Below the pieces are notes generated by a model. The model had not been told where the DNA came from, did not search any database, and was given only the letters and a program-made list of their open reading frames with translations. From Ipomoea triloba (Eukaryota; Streptophyta; Magnoliopsida; Solanales; Convolvulaceae): 64,000 bases of DNA. A program made the translations under genes and the position numbers. The stretch lies in assembly GCF_003576645.1 (NCBI RefSeq), contig NC_044925.1:22256508-22320507 (forward strand), written 5' to 3'. This document shows, piece by piece, positions 36,040 through 47,940 of this stretch. The first letter of the stretch is position 1; every line of letters begins with the position of its first letter.

Positions 36040-36920
36040 TATAGTCACTTATATAAAGCACACAGCAATGTAACATATTCAAACCGTCGATTTGCAGGAT
36101 CTGATGTATATGAAATCAAGTAAAAAATGTGTAGAGTCATTTTTGTAAAATTTAGAAGTTTTGAAATTTGTAACATTTATAAAAATAACCACATCCTCTT
36201 TTTTCTCATTTTTTTTCTTTATTTTCAGCCATTAAATTTTCTAGATCAATAGTTTGAAGCTAAGGACCTTATAGTTCAGTGGCATCAAACTCTTCTTTTT
36301 ATACGGGAGGTGGTGGGTTCGAGCCGGAGTCTGACTGACTCTTGCTGATACTGCATTGTAATAGAGTTTGTAGTATTCAAAAAAAAAAAAAAAGATCAAT
36401 AATTTGAATTTGTCCATTGGCATGCTCTCAACTTTAATTTGTTTAATTCTTAGACTTTCCTTTCTTAAACAAACAAATTAAATTCCGGCCGGAATCCACC
36501 ATCCGATCCGCATATATAATAGCCTTTGGAATGAAGCAAACTTCCAAGCCTACTACTATACAGCTATCGAACCCTAAACTTAAAGCATATACAATAAAAG
36601 CTGAGTCACCATCATATCATGCATTCACCAATTTTCCATTTTAACTAGCCAAATTAAAACTTGCATATACTTATAGAAAATAAAATAAAATTTAAAAGAC
36701 CAGACCAGACCAGTAAATACGAAATAATTAAATTAAAAGATGTATCTAATTATATAAATATATACCTTCCTTATTGGGACTACTAGTACCACCAACATTT
36801 TGAGCATCCTTTCTGAGAACTTGTTCAAACGGAAACCTAGCTAGTTTACAGGAAAAAATTAAAGATAAGATGAATTGAAGGTGAAAATATGGCCTGGCCT
36901 GCAGATATACAGAATGGAAA
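36040..36920 (-). pseudogene. Relic E: intron 1 and the ends of exon 1 of the coiled-coil family
   Basis: 36100-36750 matches intron 1 of paralogue C, including 'ccggccggaatccacc' and 'gagtcaccatcatatcatgc'. 36764-36816 matches the 3' end of exon 1 with its GAAG|GTATAT donor. It then joins directly to the 5' UTR ('aacttgttcaaacggaaacc'), so nearly all of the coding part of exon 1 is missing. Exons 2 and 3 are absent. A SINE sits in the intron part. Confidence 0.7.
36259..36392 (+). mobile_element. tRNA-derived SINE inside relic E
   Basis: Same family as 34517-34679: 'gctaaggaccttatagttcagtgg' head, 'gtgggttcgagcc' B box, and a long A-tail. It is flanked by AGATCAATAGTTTGAA (36243-36258) and AGATCAATAATTTGAA (36393-36408), a 16-bp target duplication with one mismatch. 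Confidence 0.85.
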
Positions 36921-36924
36921 CGAA

Positions 36925-37155
36925 CTTCTAAATCTAAAAGACACATTTATTTTAATGGTAAAATTCTTCAAGTCAAATTTAAAAAATTGTAATTTTCATC
37001 CTATAATACATAATCTATTGAAAGACATTGCAGTAGAAATAAATATTTGAGATTGAATTAAAGAAATTATTGCACATTTATTGCACGTATAAGGTATGCG
37101 CGTCAGTTAGGATAATAAAAGGTCCAATTATATATACCTTCATGAATACCACATG
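36925..37155 (-). pseudogene. Fragment of the second (R-type) module of the family
   Basis: Matches 42140-42430 ('aaaagacacatttattttaatgg', 'gaaagacattg.agtagaaata', 'gcacgtataagg', 'accttcatgaataccac'), which is downstream sequence of module R2. It is fused to relic E on one side and to array on the other. Confidence 0.6.
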
Positions 37156-39960
37156 AGACTTCGTAATTTGTATGATTATGTTAATATGATTATCTATTTA
37201 AATCATTGTCAGATTTTAATAATTTTAAGATTTTAAAAATATCTTATGTTGGGATTGATGGGTAGAATATAATGACAATTTGTTTGGTTAAATGTTAAAA
37301 TAAAAGTGAGGATAGATAATCTAATTTATCCATTTAAGAAAAATGTAACAACGATTGAGGATTGGTAAACACTATTGAAAAAAAAAAGAAGCAAAAATTA
37401 CGATAGTGAGTGTATTCAATCATGACTTATTTATAAAATGATTAATTTTAAGGGCAGTTGATTTAGAAATGTGAAATTATCTCATTATGATTATTTTAAT
37501 ATTATCTTTTGAAAGAAAATGTCGAATTTTAAGATTTTAAAATTATTTTATGTGTGTTTGGTTTGAATGGTAGAATATACTATTAACTTGTTTTGTTAAA
37601 TGTATTCCATCGTGATTTGCATTTATAATGATGGATTTGATGGGTGATTGGTTCATAAAGCGTTTAGATAATCTTATTCGGATTATTTTAATATAATTAT
37701 ATATTTAAAGGTACAATAAGATTATAACAAAATATTATCTTTAGAAAGATAACGTTGGGTTGTGTAAGATTTTAAAATTATCTTATGTATTTAATTTGGT
37801 GGGTAGAATATAATAATTTGTTTAGCTAAATGTTATAAGTAGAATTGAGAGCTAATCTAATTCATGATTCATCCATTTGGGAAGATCAATGATTGAGGAC
37901 GGTAAACACTAATTAAAAAAAAAAAAGAGAAAAGAAAAAAAAAAGGGTTACTTTAGTGAGAGTATTCAATCGTGACTTACTTTTAAAATGGTTAATTTTA
38001 AGTGCGATAGGTTCCTAAAACATGAAATTGAGAAATGGTAAACACTAGTACAGTGAAAAAAAAAAGAAGAAGGAGAATTTACTATACTGAGTGTATTCAA
38101 TCATGACTTACTTATAAAAATGATTAATTTTAAGAACAGTTGATTTATAAACTGTGAAATTATCTCATTATGATTATTTTTTAATATTAAGTTTTGAAAT
38201 ATAATGTCGAATTTTAAGATTTTAAAATTATCTTATGTGTTTGGTTTGGAGGGTAGAATATAATATTAACTTATTTTGTTAAATGTATTCCATCGTGACT
38301 TACATTTATAATGATGGGTTTGATGGGTAATTCGTTCATTAAACATCAAGATAATCTTATTAGGATTATTTTAATATAATTATATATTTAAAGGTACAAT
38401 CAGATTATCATAAAATATTAACTTTTCAAAGGTAACATCGAGTTGTTAGATTTTAAGATTATCTTATGTATTTGGCTTGGTGGGTATAATATAATAATTT
38501 GTTTGGCTAAATGTTAAATGTAGAAGTGAGAGCTAATCTAATTCATCCGTTTGAGAAAATCAACGATTGAGGACGGGTTAACACTAATGGAAAAAGAAAA
38601 AAGAAAAGGAAAAAAGAGGGTTACTTTAGTGAGTGTATTCAATCGTGATTTACTTTTAAAATGGTTAATTTTAAGGGCGATATGTTCCTAAAACATGAGA
38701 TTATCTTATTATGATTGTTCTAATATGATTATCTATATAAAGGTAACGATAAATTTTTTAAAAATATTATCTTTTGAAAGATAACGTCAAATTTTAAGAT
38801 TTTGAAATTATCTTATGTGTTTGGTTTGTATGTAGGGTATAACATAATATTAACTTGTTTGGTTAAATGTTATAGTAAATGTGAGGATTAATCTAACCCA
38901 TCCTTGAGAAGATCAACTATTGAAGATTGTTAAAAACTAATGTAAAAAAAAAAAGGTGGGCTTACTTTAGTGGGTGTATTCCCCGTCACTTACTTTTATG
39001 CTGATGGATTTTATGGGTGATTGATTCATAAAACGTGAGATAATGTTATTATAATTATATTAATATGATTCTTTTTTTTTAAAGGTAATATCAAATTTTT
39101 AAAAATGTTGATCTTTCGAAAGATAATGTCGAATTTTAAGATTTTAAAATTATCTTATGTGTTTGGTTTGAAGGGTAAAATACTAAAATATATATAATAT
39201 TAACTAGTTTGGTTAAATATAATAGTAAAAAAGTGATGATTAATCTAATTCATCCATTTGATAAGATCAACAATTGAGATATTGTTTAAAACTAATGAAA
39301 AAAAAGTGTGTTACTTTAGTGAGTGTATTCAATTGTAACTTATTTTTAAAGCGATGAATTTTAAGGGCGATTGGTTCCTAAAACATGGGATTATCTTATT
39401 ATGATCATCTTTTGAAAAGGTAATGTCAGATTTTAAAATTATCTTTGTTTTGGAGTGTATGATATAATATTAACTTGTTTGGTTAAATGTTACCCCATCC
39501 GTCTCGAATTGGATGTTTCATTTGCTTTTTGCACGCTTTTTAAGAAATTAAAATAAATGTGATGTGCTTTTCAATTATGCCCCCAACTTTTTTCACTTTT
39601 GGAAATAAAAGCAATAAAGAAAGGAAAAGTCATAAGGGTAATTGAGAAAAGTAGAATGATCGTGATGTTCAATTTTGAAAAGAGGACAACATTTTGGGAC
39701 AAACTAAAAAGGAAAGTAAGACAGGTAAAATGGGACAGAGGGAGTACGTTATAGTAAAAAGTGATGATTAATCTAATTAATCTATTTGAGAAGATAAACA
39801 GTTGACGATTGTTAAAAAACAATAATGAAAGGTAAATGCGGTGTTGATTTAGTGAGTGCGTGTATTCAATCATACTTACTTTTAAAATGATGAATTTTAA
39901 GGGCGATTAGCTTACAAAACTTGATATTATCATTATGATTATCTTTTTAAAGGTTACGTC
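37156..39960. repeat. AT-rich tandem array, block 7
   Basis: Seven or so degenerate units with the usual landmarks, several keeping the hairpin dyad (about 37735, 38765, 39105). One unit is interrupted by a Stowaway-like MITE (39493-39744). Confidence 0.8.
39493..39744. mobile_element. Stowaway-like (Tc1/mariner) MITE
   Basis: 252 bp between TA dinucleotides (39491-39492 and 39745-39746). The ends 'ccccatccgtctc' and 'gggacagagggag' resemble the Stowaway consensus CTCCCTCCGTCCC. It interrupts the array phrase 'ggttaaatgtta..tagtaaaa'. No coding capacity. Confidence 0.65.
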
Positions 39961-39984
39961 AGCTTTTAATGAGTTTGGAGGACG

Positions 39985-41235
39985 GAAAATTAAGTAGAAA
40001 TGCCCAAGTCTTCTATTTACCAGTAGAAGATGAGGCCAAAATTGCAATTAGGGTTGGACACAATAAGCTAAAACGCTACCTTCCTGAGGATTACCATGAG
40101 GACTTAGTCATTTGTTCGAAAGTTGAGCTGCAATTTTGAAGGCGAGCCTTGAGATGTTCTTTCTCAAATTGGAGTTTGAATTTAGTTTTCTTCAATTCTG
40201 CAAGTCTAGTTTAAAGAGATGATATTTCTTTATTAGACGTTTTTTTTTATACATAAATTCAAAATGCATAGTTGCTATGTTGTATTCTTGAAATTGATTT
40301 GAAAACTTTTAAAGTTCCTTTATTTGCCCTTGAAGAAACCAACCTCCATACCCAAGTACTTAAATCTTTTAATCTTTTGCCCAATAGATTAAGTTTAGTC
40401 TAAAAGGTGAAAAGATTGCAAGCTTGGATTTCATCAGCAATGCTAACTAACTGTTCCTGAAATGATTATAGCAACCAACTTATAGTTAATGGTCCCAAGA
40501 AGTCCGTTATGCAGACATGGTTTCTGGGCACAACACAATTTGTAGTATTTGACATGTTTCGACGAATAAATTTCTAAATCTAAAAGAAACCCATATATTT
40601 TAATGGTAAAATTTTTCAAGTCTAATCTAGAAATTTACAATTTTTATCCGGCCTATAATACATAATCTATTGAAAGACATTGTAGTAGAAATAAATATTT
40701 GAGATTGAATGAAAGAAATTATTGCACAATTGTTGCACATCTATTGCACGTATAAGGCATGATAGTCACTTATATTTAATACAAAATTAACAACAAATAG
40801 GGCATATATATAGGCCAAAAGCAAACCCACCATTCTCAGCTGCAAGTCTTACAGCAGCATAAGAACCATTCTCCTCCATGCGAGCCACCCTCTTGTTCAA
40901 TACCACACATCTTTTCTCAGAGGCCTCCAGTCTCTCCTCAACTTATTCCTTTTTCCCAACCTCCTTCAAATCTTTGATTTCTCGTTTGACCCTCATTTTC
41001 CAATTCTCAAATTCTCGCACCGACTCCTTCAATTCGCTTTTTTCAGATTCTCTATCTCCGCCTTCACCACATTTTTTCGATCAATGTTTTCTGGTCCACG
41101 CTTAAGTCCATTAGCCAAGATGACATCCTTAAAAAATCTACCACCTCTGAAGCCCACGAGCTTGCAGTGATACTCGACATCGACTCGGAACTCATTAGAA
41201 CTTGGAAAAAGATCGGATAAGATGAAAGTAAAAAT
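39985..41235 (-). pseudogene. R-type module R1 of the coiled-coil family, degraded
   Basis: Minus strand: 41193-40828 matches the coiled-coil exon 1 in several frames with stops (WASEVVDFLRMSSWLMDLSVDQKTL near the start). Downstream (40770-40000) lies a segment reading AYTCNRCATIVQ and then a leucine-rich helical part near 40160. This downstream part differs from exons 2-3 of paralogues A-C, so R-type members share exon 1 but have other 3' sequence. The frames are broken. Confidence 0.55.
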
Positions 41236-41330
41236 GGCGTACAGACCGGATTCTCTTTAGGGTATTCTGTACTGTACCCGCTTTAATATCAATAAAGAGT
41301 ATTTCTATTCGTATTCCGGTATATTACTCT

Positions 41331-42725
41331 ATCAGTGATGATTAATCTAATTCATCTATTTGAGAAGATAAATAGTTGACGATTGTTAAAAAATAATGAA
41401 GGGTAAAGGCGGTGTTAATTTAGTGAGTGCATGTATTCAATCATGACTTACTTTTAAAATAAATTTTAAGGTCGGTTGATTTACAAAACTGGATATTATC
41501 TTATTATGATTATCTTTTTAAAGGTTACGCCAGCTTTTAATGAGTGGAGGACAGAAAATTAAGTAGAAGTGCCAAGTCTTCTGTTTACCAGTAGAAGATT
41601 AGGCCAAAATTGCAACCAGGGGTCGGACACAATCAGCTAAAATGCTACCTTTCCTGAGGATTACTATGGGGACTTAGCTAGGCATTTGTTCGAGAGATGA
41701 GCTGCAGTTTTGAAGATGAGCCTCAAGATGTATGTTCTTTCTCAAATTCGAGTGTGAGTTTAGTTTTCTTCAGTTATGCAAGTACAGTTTAAAGAGAAGC
41801 TATTTCTTTATTCAGATGTTTTTTTTATTCATAATTTCATAATGCCTAGTTGCTATATATGTTAGTACTCTTGAAATTGATTTGAAAACTTGTAAAGCTC
41901 TTTTAATTTATTCGCTCTTGAAGAAAACCAACTTTCATACCCAAGTACTTAAATTTTTAATATTTTTTCCCATAGTTTAAGTTTAGTCTAAAAGGGGAAA
42001 AGATTGCAAGCTTGGATTTCATCAGCAATGCTAACCGTTGTTCCTGAAATGGTTCCAGCATCCAGCTTATAGTTAATGGTCCAAGAAGTCCATTGTGTAG
42101 ACATGATTTTTGGGCACAACACAACTTGTAGTATTTGACACGTTTTAAGTAAATTTCTAAATTTAAAAGACACATTTATTTTAATGGTAAAATTCTTCAA
42201 GTCACATCTAGAAAATTGTAATTTTCACCCTATAATACATAATCTATTGAAAGACATTGTAGTAGAAATAAATAATCTATTGAAAGACATTGTAGTAGAA
42301 ATAAATATTTGAGATTGAATTGTTGCACATTTATTGCACGATTGTTGCAAATTTATTGCACGTATAAGGCATGATAGTCACTTAGGATAATAAAAGATCC
42401 AATTATATATATATACCTTCATGAATACCACAGCCAACTTTGGTGGCAGTAGGTCCCAGTCTCCTTCAACTCAGCTTCTTCCTTTTTCCCAGTCTCCTTC
42501 AACTCTTCGATTTCTCGTTTGATCCTCATTTTCCAATTCTCAAATTCTATCACCGACTCCTTCGCTCTTTTCAGATTCTCCATCTCCGTCTTCAGAGCAT
42601 TTTCTCGATCGGTCAATGTTTTCTGGTCCACACTTAAGTCCATTAGCCAAGAAGACATCCTTAAAAGATCTACCACCTCTGAAGCCGATGACCAGAAAAC
42701 ATTGACCGATCGAGAAAATGGCTCG
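41331..42725 (-). pseudogene. R-type module R2, tandem copy of R1
   Basis: Repeats 39755-41235 at an offset of about 1.57-1.59 kb, including the flanking array remnant. Minus-strand exon 1 (about 42700-42424) reads ASEVVDLLRMSSWLMDLSVD and ENALKTEMENLKRAKE, clearly related to exon 1 of A-C, and ends at GAAG|GTATAT. The middle of the coiled coil is shortened. A short inverted duplication lies at its 5' end (42598-42720). Confidence 0.6.
42598..42720. repeat. Perfect 31-bp inverted repeat inside the R2 exon
   Basis: 42598-42628 and 42690-42720 are exact reverse complements, separated by 61 bp. The second copy replaces the expected 5' sequence of exon 1, so it arose by copying part of the exon in reverse orientation. 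Confidence 0.9.
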
Positions 42726-43460
42726 AACAAGGTGATAAAACATTAATATATTCGCATTAGCTACTAGTAGTTAATCTTAAATGGTTTGAACCAAATGTCT
42801 TTTGAAGATTTATTGAATAGAAACAGGAAGAGGACAACAACTCGATCGAGGAGATAGTCAGATTATCTTTGACATCAATTTTGAGATAATATATATGAAA
42901 TTATTAATAAGACAATTTTAACTTGTTAAGGTAATTTCATAACTTGAAATCGAACAAGGTCATATAATAATACTATATTTGCATTACCTACTTGGTAATC
43001 TTAAATGGCTTGAACCAAATGTCCTCTACAAATTTATAGAATAGAAAAAGGAAGAGGACATCAAACCGAGGTAATCAGATTATCTTTTACATCAATTTTG
43101 AGATAATATATATGAAATTACTATTCGGAAATATAATCCTATGAAAAGATTATTTTTAGAAAATAACAAACACAATAGGACGAAAGGGAAAGAGGGTTAA
43201 TATGAGTTGAGCGCATCAATCTCTTCGTCTCAGAAATCTGAATCCATTTTGATCCGACCCAAATCGTGAGTGGACCTCACATATATTTGTACCATAAAAT
43301 AGCTACTTACAATGCTATTTTTGTCATTTTTTTTTCTACAATTACTAAGGTAATTTCAAAACATGAAATCAAACAAGGAAATACAGCATTACTATGTTCG
43401 CATTACCTACTAGGTAACCTTAAATAGCTTAAAGCAAATGTCCTTTATAGATTTTAAATT
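42721..43460. repeat. Three diverged tandem copies of a ~200-420 bp segment
   Basis: The phrase 'cgaacaaggt.ata', followed by 'ttgcattacctactagg' and 'cttaaatggcttgaaccaaatgtc', occurs at about 42723, 42952 and 43372. The first two copies also share 'gatcaattttgagataatatatatgaaatta' type sequence. No gene seen. Confidence 0.6.
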
Positions 43461-43549
43461 AATTTTATAGATTTTTTCTCCATTTGTATAGACTTTGTAA
43501 GAATTTATAAATTAAAAGTCTCATATCACAAATATTTATAAAGATTTAT

Positions 43550-44420
43550 TCATTTTAACAAACGCTACCTTTCTTGAGGAATACCATGGGGACTTAGCCA
43601 TCTGTTCGAAAGTTGAGCTACAGTTTTGAAGAAGAGCATTGAGATGTTCTTTCTCAAATTGGAGTGTGACTTTAGTTTCCTTCAGTTCTGCAAGTTTAGT
43701 TTAAAGTAGATATCCTATTTCTTTATTTAGACGATTTTTTTATTTTTTTTTAAATTCAGAATGCCTAGTTGCTATGTTGTACTCTTGAAATTGATTTGAA
43801 AAATTTTAAATCTCCTTTATACGCTCTTGAAGAAAACCAACCTCCATACCCAAGTTCTTAAACTTTTTAATCTGTTGTCCCATAGTTTAAGTTAGTTTAG
43901 TCTAAAAGGTAAAAAGATTGCAAGCTTGGATTTCATCAACAATTCTAACTATTCCTGAAATGATTCCAGGAACCAGCTTATAGTTAATGGTCCTAGAAAG
44001 TCCATTATGTATACATGAGCACAACACAACTTGTAGTATTTGATACGTTTCGAGTAGATTTCTAAATCTAAAAGACACCAATTTATTTTAATGGTAAGAT
44101 TCTTCAAGACAAATCTAGAAAACTGCAATTTTCACCCTATAATACATATCTATTGTAAGACATTATTGCACTAAAAATAAATATTTTTGATTGAATTAAA
44201 GAAATTATTGCACGATTGTTGCACATTTATTGCACGTATAAGCCAAATTCTTAGCATAACATATGATTATACATAATAATTAAAGATTAACATAACAATT
44301 TTGAAATAACTCAAAGGACAAAAAAATGCTTGTTTGCCTAAAACCGTTATTGCACTTGCCATCCAAAATCCTTTTGTAACATGCATGCTTGGCGTGAAGG
44401 ATGTATGCTAATGACTCCAT
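43550..44420 (-). pseudogene. R-type module R3, lacking exon 1
   Basis: Matches R1 and R2 from 'aacgctacctttcttgagga' through 'gcacatttattgcacgtata', then 'cttattgcacttgccatcc' and 'ccataacaggtgaag', which correspond to the basic exon of R4 (49165-49286) in degraded form. No coiled-coil exon is attached. The frames are broken. Confidence 0.5.
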
Positions 44421-45530
44421 AACAGGTGAAGTGATATTGGAAATAGAATGAGAGATATAAGCAATCGGAAGAGTAATCGGAGTAATGAGGAGAGTGACCA
44501 GATTAAATTTAAGACTTAGATGATTGTTATTTTTAGAGAGAAAAATGATGAATCAAGCGCGTGTATATATATATAGGGTGTGGAAATTGATAGTCAAAAA
44601 GTAAAAGAAGTGGAATATTTTGATAATTTTAAAATTTGAACCAAATTTTAAAAAACTAGTTTGGGACTAAAACTTACATTCTTAATAAATATTCTCAAGA
44701 AAATTATTTCTTGAGAAATACCACATTCTTGCAAGTTTTATGCAAGGAAGAGTCATTTCCATCAATCCCCAAGTCCTACTCTATTTGCAAGAAATTGGGT
44801 TGCATATTCTTCACCATAGTGACTCTCCAAAATATCATATGATCGATCATAGTCAGCCAAGTACTCTTTGCAAAATAAACTGGAAGCTAAGACCCTGCAA
44901 ATTTGTATTTCACCAGCCAAAATCCTTTTGGGACATGGGAAGGCAACATTAGCTTAACAAAGCTCAAATAATTCGAATTGAGTCTAACTGAAATAATCTT
45001 ATAAATAATAACACGTCTGCAATATTCAAAAGATTTTTTCTATTGTTCAAAATTTTGCATGCTTCCTTATTTAAATCCCTCCATTTGATTTCAAAAAAAA
45101 AATAAAAAAATCCCTCCATTTTTGCTGATAATCAATTAAAATACAAAAACAAGATATACATATTCCAGCAAATTTGTTGGGCTTTGGAGCAAACAATTGT
45201 TAAACAGCAATTGAGAAAATATATATAACTTAGGGATAGTATAAAATGATTTAAATGTTCTTTTGAAATATAGGTTCTTCTTCTTCTGAGGAAAACGTAA
45301 CTATTATATGACAAATAAAAAACATAGTAATGTAAAAAACATAGTAATGTAACGTCTTCCTATTATTATTATTATTATTATAACATTAGGATTAGGATTA
45401 GTTATGATAATATTAAGGGATTGATATGTGATGCAACACTAATAACTTAATAGCTAGACTCCCTTTATAATTAGGAATCTGGTTAAGGTTTAAGAGACCT
45501 ATTGGAATACAACCACAATAATGATGTACA
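44421..45530. other. AT-rich stretch, no gene recognised
   Basis: Contains a TTA microsatellite at 45361-45381. The stretch 45250-45340 ('ttcttttgaaatataggttcttcttc') matches the arms of the inverted duplication at 46.65-48.74 kb. Otherwise nothing is supported. Confidence 0.4.
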
Positions 45531-45532
45531 GT

Positions 45533-45662
45533 GGTTATATAAGGTCATAAGTCCTCTCATAGCTTACACTACCTTCATCATACACCATCTAGAGAGAACG
45601 CAAAACTTTGTAGCAGTCCAGATCATCCAACCTTTCTTCTTGATTAAGAGCTATGGCTGAAG
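45533..45662 (+). promoter_or_regulatory. Possible promoter and first exon (TATA box, ATG, splice donor)
   Basis: A TATA-like 'ggttatataagg' (about 45533-45544) is followed, some 110 bp later, by ATGGCTGAAG and GTTAGT, a short first exon with a donor at 45662/45663. No continuing exon could be identified. It may be the leader of the Copia-derived sequence downstream, or chance. Confidence 0.25.
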
Positions 45663-45894
45663 GTTAGTACGATCCTTGTTATCAGATATTATAATTACAT
45701 GTGATATAATTATTCTAACAGTCAGAGCCTGTATAATTTATGTCTGGTTCAGTTGCATATATGATATTTGGATATGTTGTATACATTATACAATTAAGAT
45801 ACATATTTAAAATTTTGCAATTAACTTTAGAGGGCTGCTGGAATTTTTTACTTCTCCGCATTAAGAAACAATAAAACAAAACTAAAATTAAAAT

Positions 45895-46290
45895 TCAATT
45901 GGAGATTTTTGCTGCTGCTACGCCGTTTTTTCCCGTCGAACTGCTCGCCGGCGGCCTGGAGTGACGGAGGACGACGATCGGAACAGAGGCTGGCGGCAAC
46001 GGACGGAGCTGGTTCGCGACGCAGAGGCTAGTGGCGTTGGCGTTGCACGGACGGCGGCGGCAGTGGCGGAGCTGGGCTTCCCCGGCGACGCTGCTGTCTT
46101 CCTCCTCCCTCAGGCGACGCCGGCGACCATGCTTCCTTCCTCGTTGAGCTGTCCTTCGTCCATCCATGGCTGTCGCACGCCGCTGCTCTGCTGCTGCTAC
46201 GGTGAAAAGTCGACTGATGAAGAGGATGGTGAAGGGCTAAAGTATTGGGCCGGGTCTGGCCCAAATCTGGCCAGACCTGGGCTCCTTTAA
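45895..46290. other. GC-rich island of unknown nature
   Basis: A sharp GC-rich patch in AT-rich DNA with open frames on both strands rich in Arg, Ala and Pro, and no recognisable domain. It resembles the GC-rich 5' UTR exon of the hAT gene in character. A captured gene fragment or a transposon leader are both possible. Confidence 0.35.
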
Positions 46291-47109
46291 AAAAAAATTA
46301 TTTAATTTTAGGCTTGTTTAGTTTGGGCTCTTTAAAGATATTTTAATTAATACCTTCATTATATTTGGACTTCTTCATTTAAAATTGTCCAATTGAATTT
46401 TTGCCTAAAGTCAATATTAAAATTATTATTCAATTTTGAACAAATTATTAAGTTTTAAATTTGTTTTAATTTTAATTTTAATATTGAAGATTCGGTTTAA
46501 ATTGTATTAAGTGTTACAATTTAAACATTTAATTGTGGAGTATGAGTTCGTAATATGCATAATCTGAACATGCTATATATGTCATTAAACAGGTTTAAGC
46601 TATATAGTCAGTTAAAGATCAGGGTAGGAGTTAAAAGCCCATTTCAGAAGAAGAATATTGAAGAGAGCAAGTAGTAACTATGGCAGGTATTTTGATCTCT
46701 AATGTTATTTTTGTTACTAGTAGTTAAGTTTTTATAATTAAGTTTTCATTCAGTTCATATTAGACTATATTTATATCTAAGAGTATGTGCTAGTAAAGTG
46801 GCATGAATGTGTGGTGTAAGTGCCGTGAATGATGAACTAAATAAATATTAGTGAGTGTAATTAATGTTTGATTTCACCAAATAAAATTACTTTTGCTATA
46901 TAATTTTTCAACAACTTATCAGATTTTTTGTTTTACTATTTTTCTTGTTTGTCATATAATACCAAATAAAATTACTTTTGCTATATAATTTTTCAACAAC
47001 TTATCAGATTTTTTGTTTTACTATTTTTCTTGTTTGTCATATAATAGTTACGTTTTCCTTAGAAGAAGAAGAACCTATATTTCAAAAGAACATAGACAAT
47101 AATTAAATC

Positions 47110-47482
47110 TAATAATTATTTAATTACTCAATCACTAACAATTGATGTCCCTATGCTTGATGATGATAACCACAAAGAGTGTTATTTAATTACTCAATCA
47201 ATAACAATTGATGTCCCTATGCTTGATGATGATACTCAATCAATAACAATTGATGTCCCTATGCTTGATGATGATAACCACAAAGAGTGAATTGATGTCC
47301 CTATGCTTGATGATGATAACCACAAAGAGTGTTATTTAATTACTCAATCAATAACAATTGATGTCCCTATGCTTGATGATGATACTCAATCAATAACAAT
47401 TGATGTCCCTATGCTTGATGATGATAACCACAAAGAGTGAATTGATGTCCCTATGCTTGATGATGATAACCACAAAGAGTGG
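47110..47482. repeat. Local tandem repeats in the left arm
   Basis: The phrase 'attgatgtccctatgcttga' plus 'tgatgataaccacaaagagtg' occurs seven times in about 370 bp, in complete and truncated forms. It corresponds to the start of the gag fragment, which is single-copy in the right arm (about 48300-48360). A second duplication, of about 85 bp, lies at 46877-47047. Confidence 0.85.
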
Positions 47483-47940
47483 AAAGATGCTATTCTCCTA
47501 CATTTAGGATTGTTAGGGGTGGATTATGTTGTTCTCAATAATGAGCCCCCCGCAGTTACTGCGACAAGCACTGCGGCACAAAAAGAGCGATGAGAGAGAT
47601 CCAATCGCATGGGCGTGTACCTCATTAAAGGAATACATGGTACCGTTGAGGACATTGAGAAAGCTAAGCCTTTGCTCAAAGCCATTGATGATCAATTCGT
47701 TGATTCTAAGAAATCTTTGGCTAGCACTCTCATAATGAATTGAAGTTTATCAATCTGCGCCTTTCCACTGTTAAGGGCACACGCAAACACATCATGCAAG
47801 TCAGGGAAATTGCAACTCAATTGAAGAAGTTGGGGATCATTTTACCAGATTCTTTTGTGGTGCATTTTGCACTCATTTTGCACTTTAGTCGTAGGAAATC
47901 TATTGAGTGCAAAATGCACCACAAAAGAATCTGGTAAAAT
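47480..47940 (+). pseudogene. Copia gag (UBN2-type) fragment, left arm
   Basis: Reads DNHKEWKDAILLHLGLLGVD, then YVVLNNEPPAVTATSTAAQK, then IRGT(V)EDIEKAKPLLKAID in shifting frames, and KFINLRLSTVKG followed by IATQLKKLGIILPDSF. This is part of the gag polyprotein of a Copia retrotransposon. At least two frameshifts are present and there is no zinc knuckle or pol. Confidence 0.65.

Noticed and set aside
10255..39960. CRISPR-like array
   Set aside because: Units are long, degenerate and head to tail, without unique spacers between short identical repeats, and the DNA is plant nuclear.
45895..46290. Arg/Ala-rich frames in the GC-rich island
   Set aside because: Both strands are open because of base composition; no conserved motif to prefer one.
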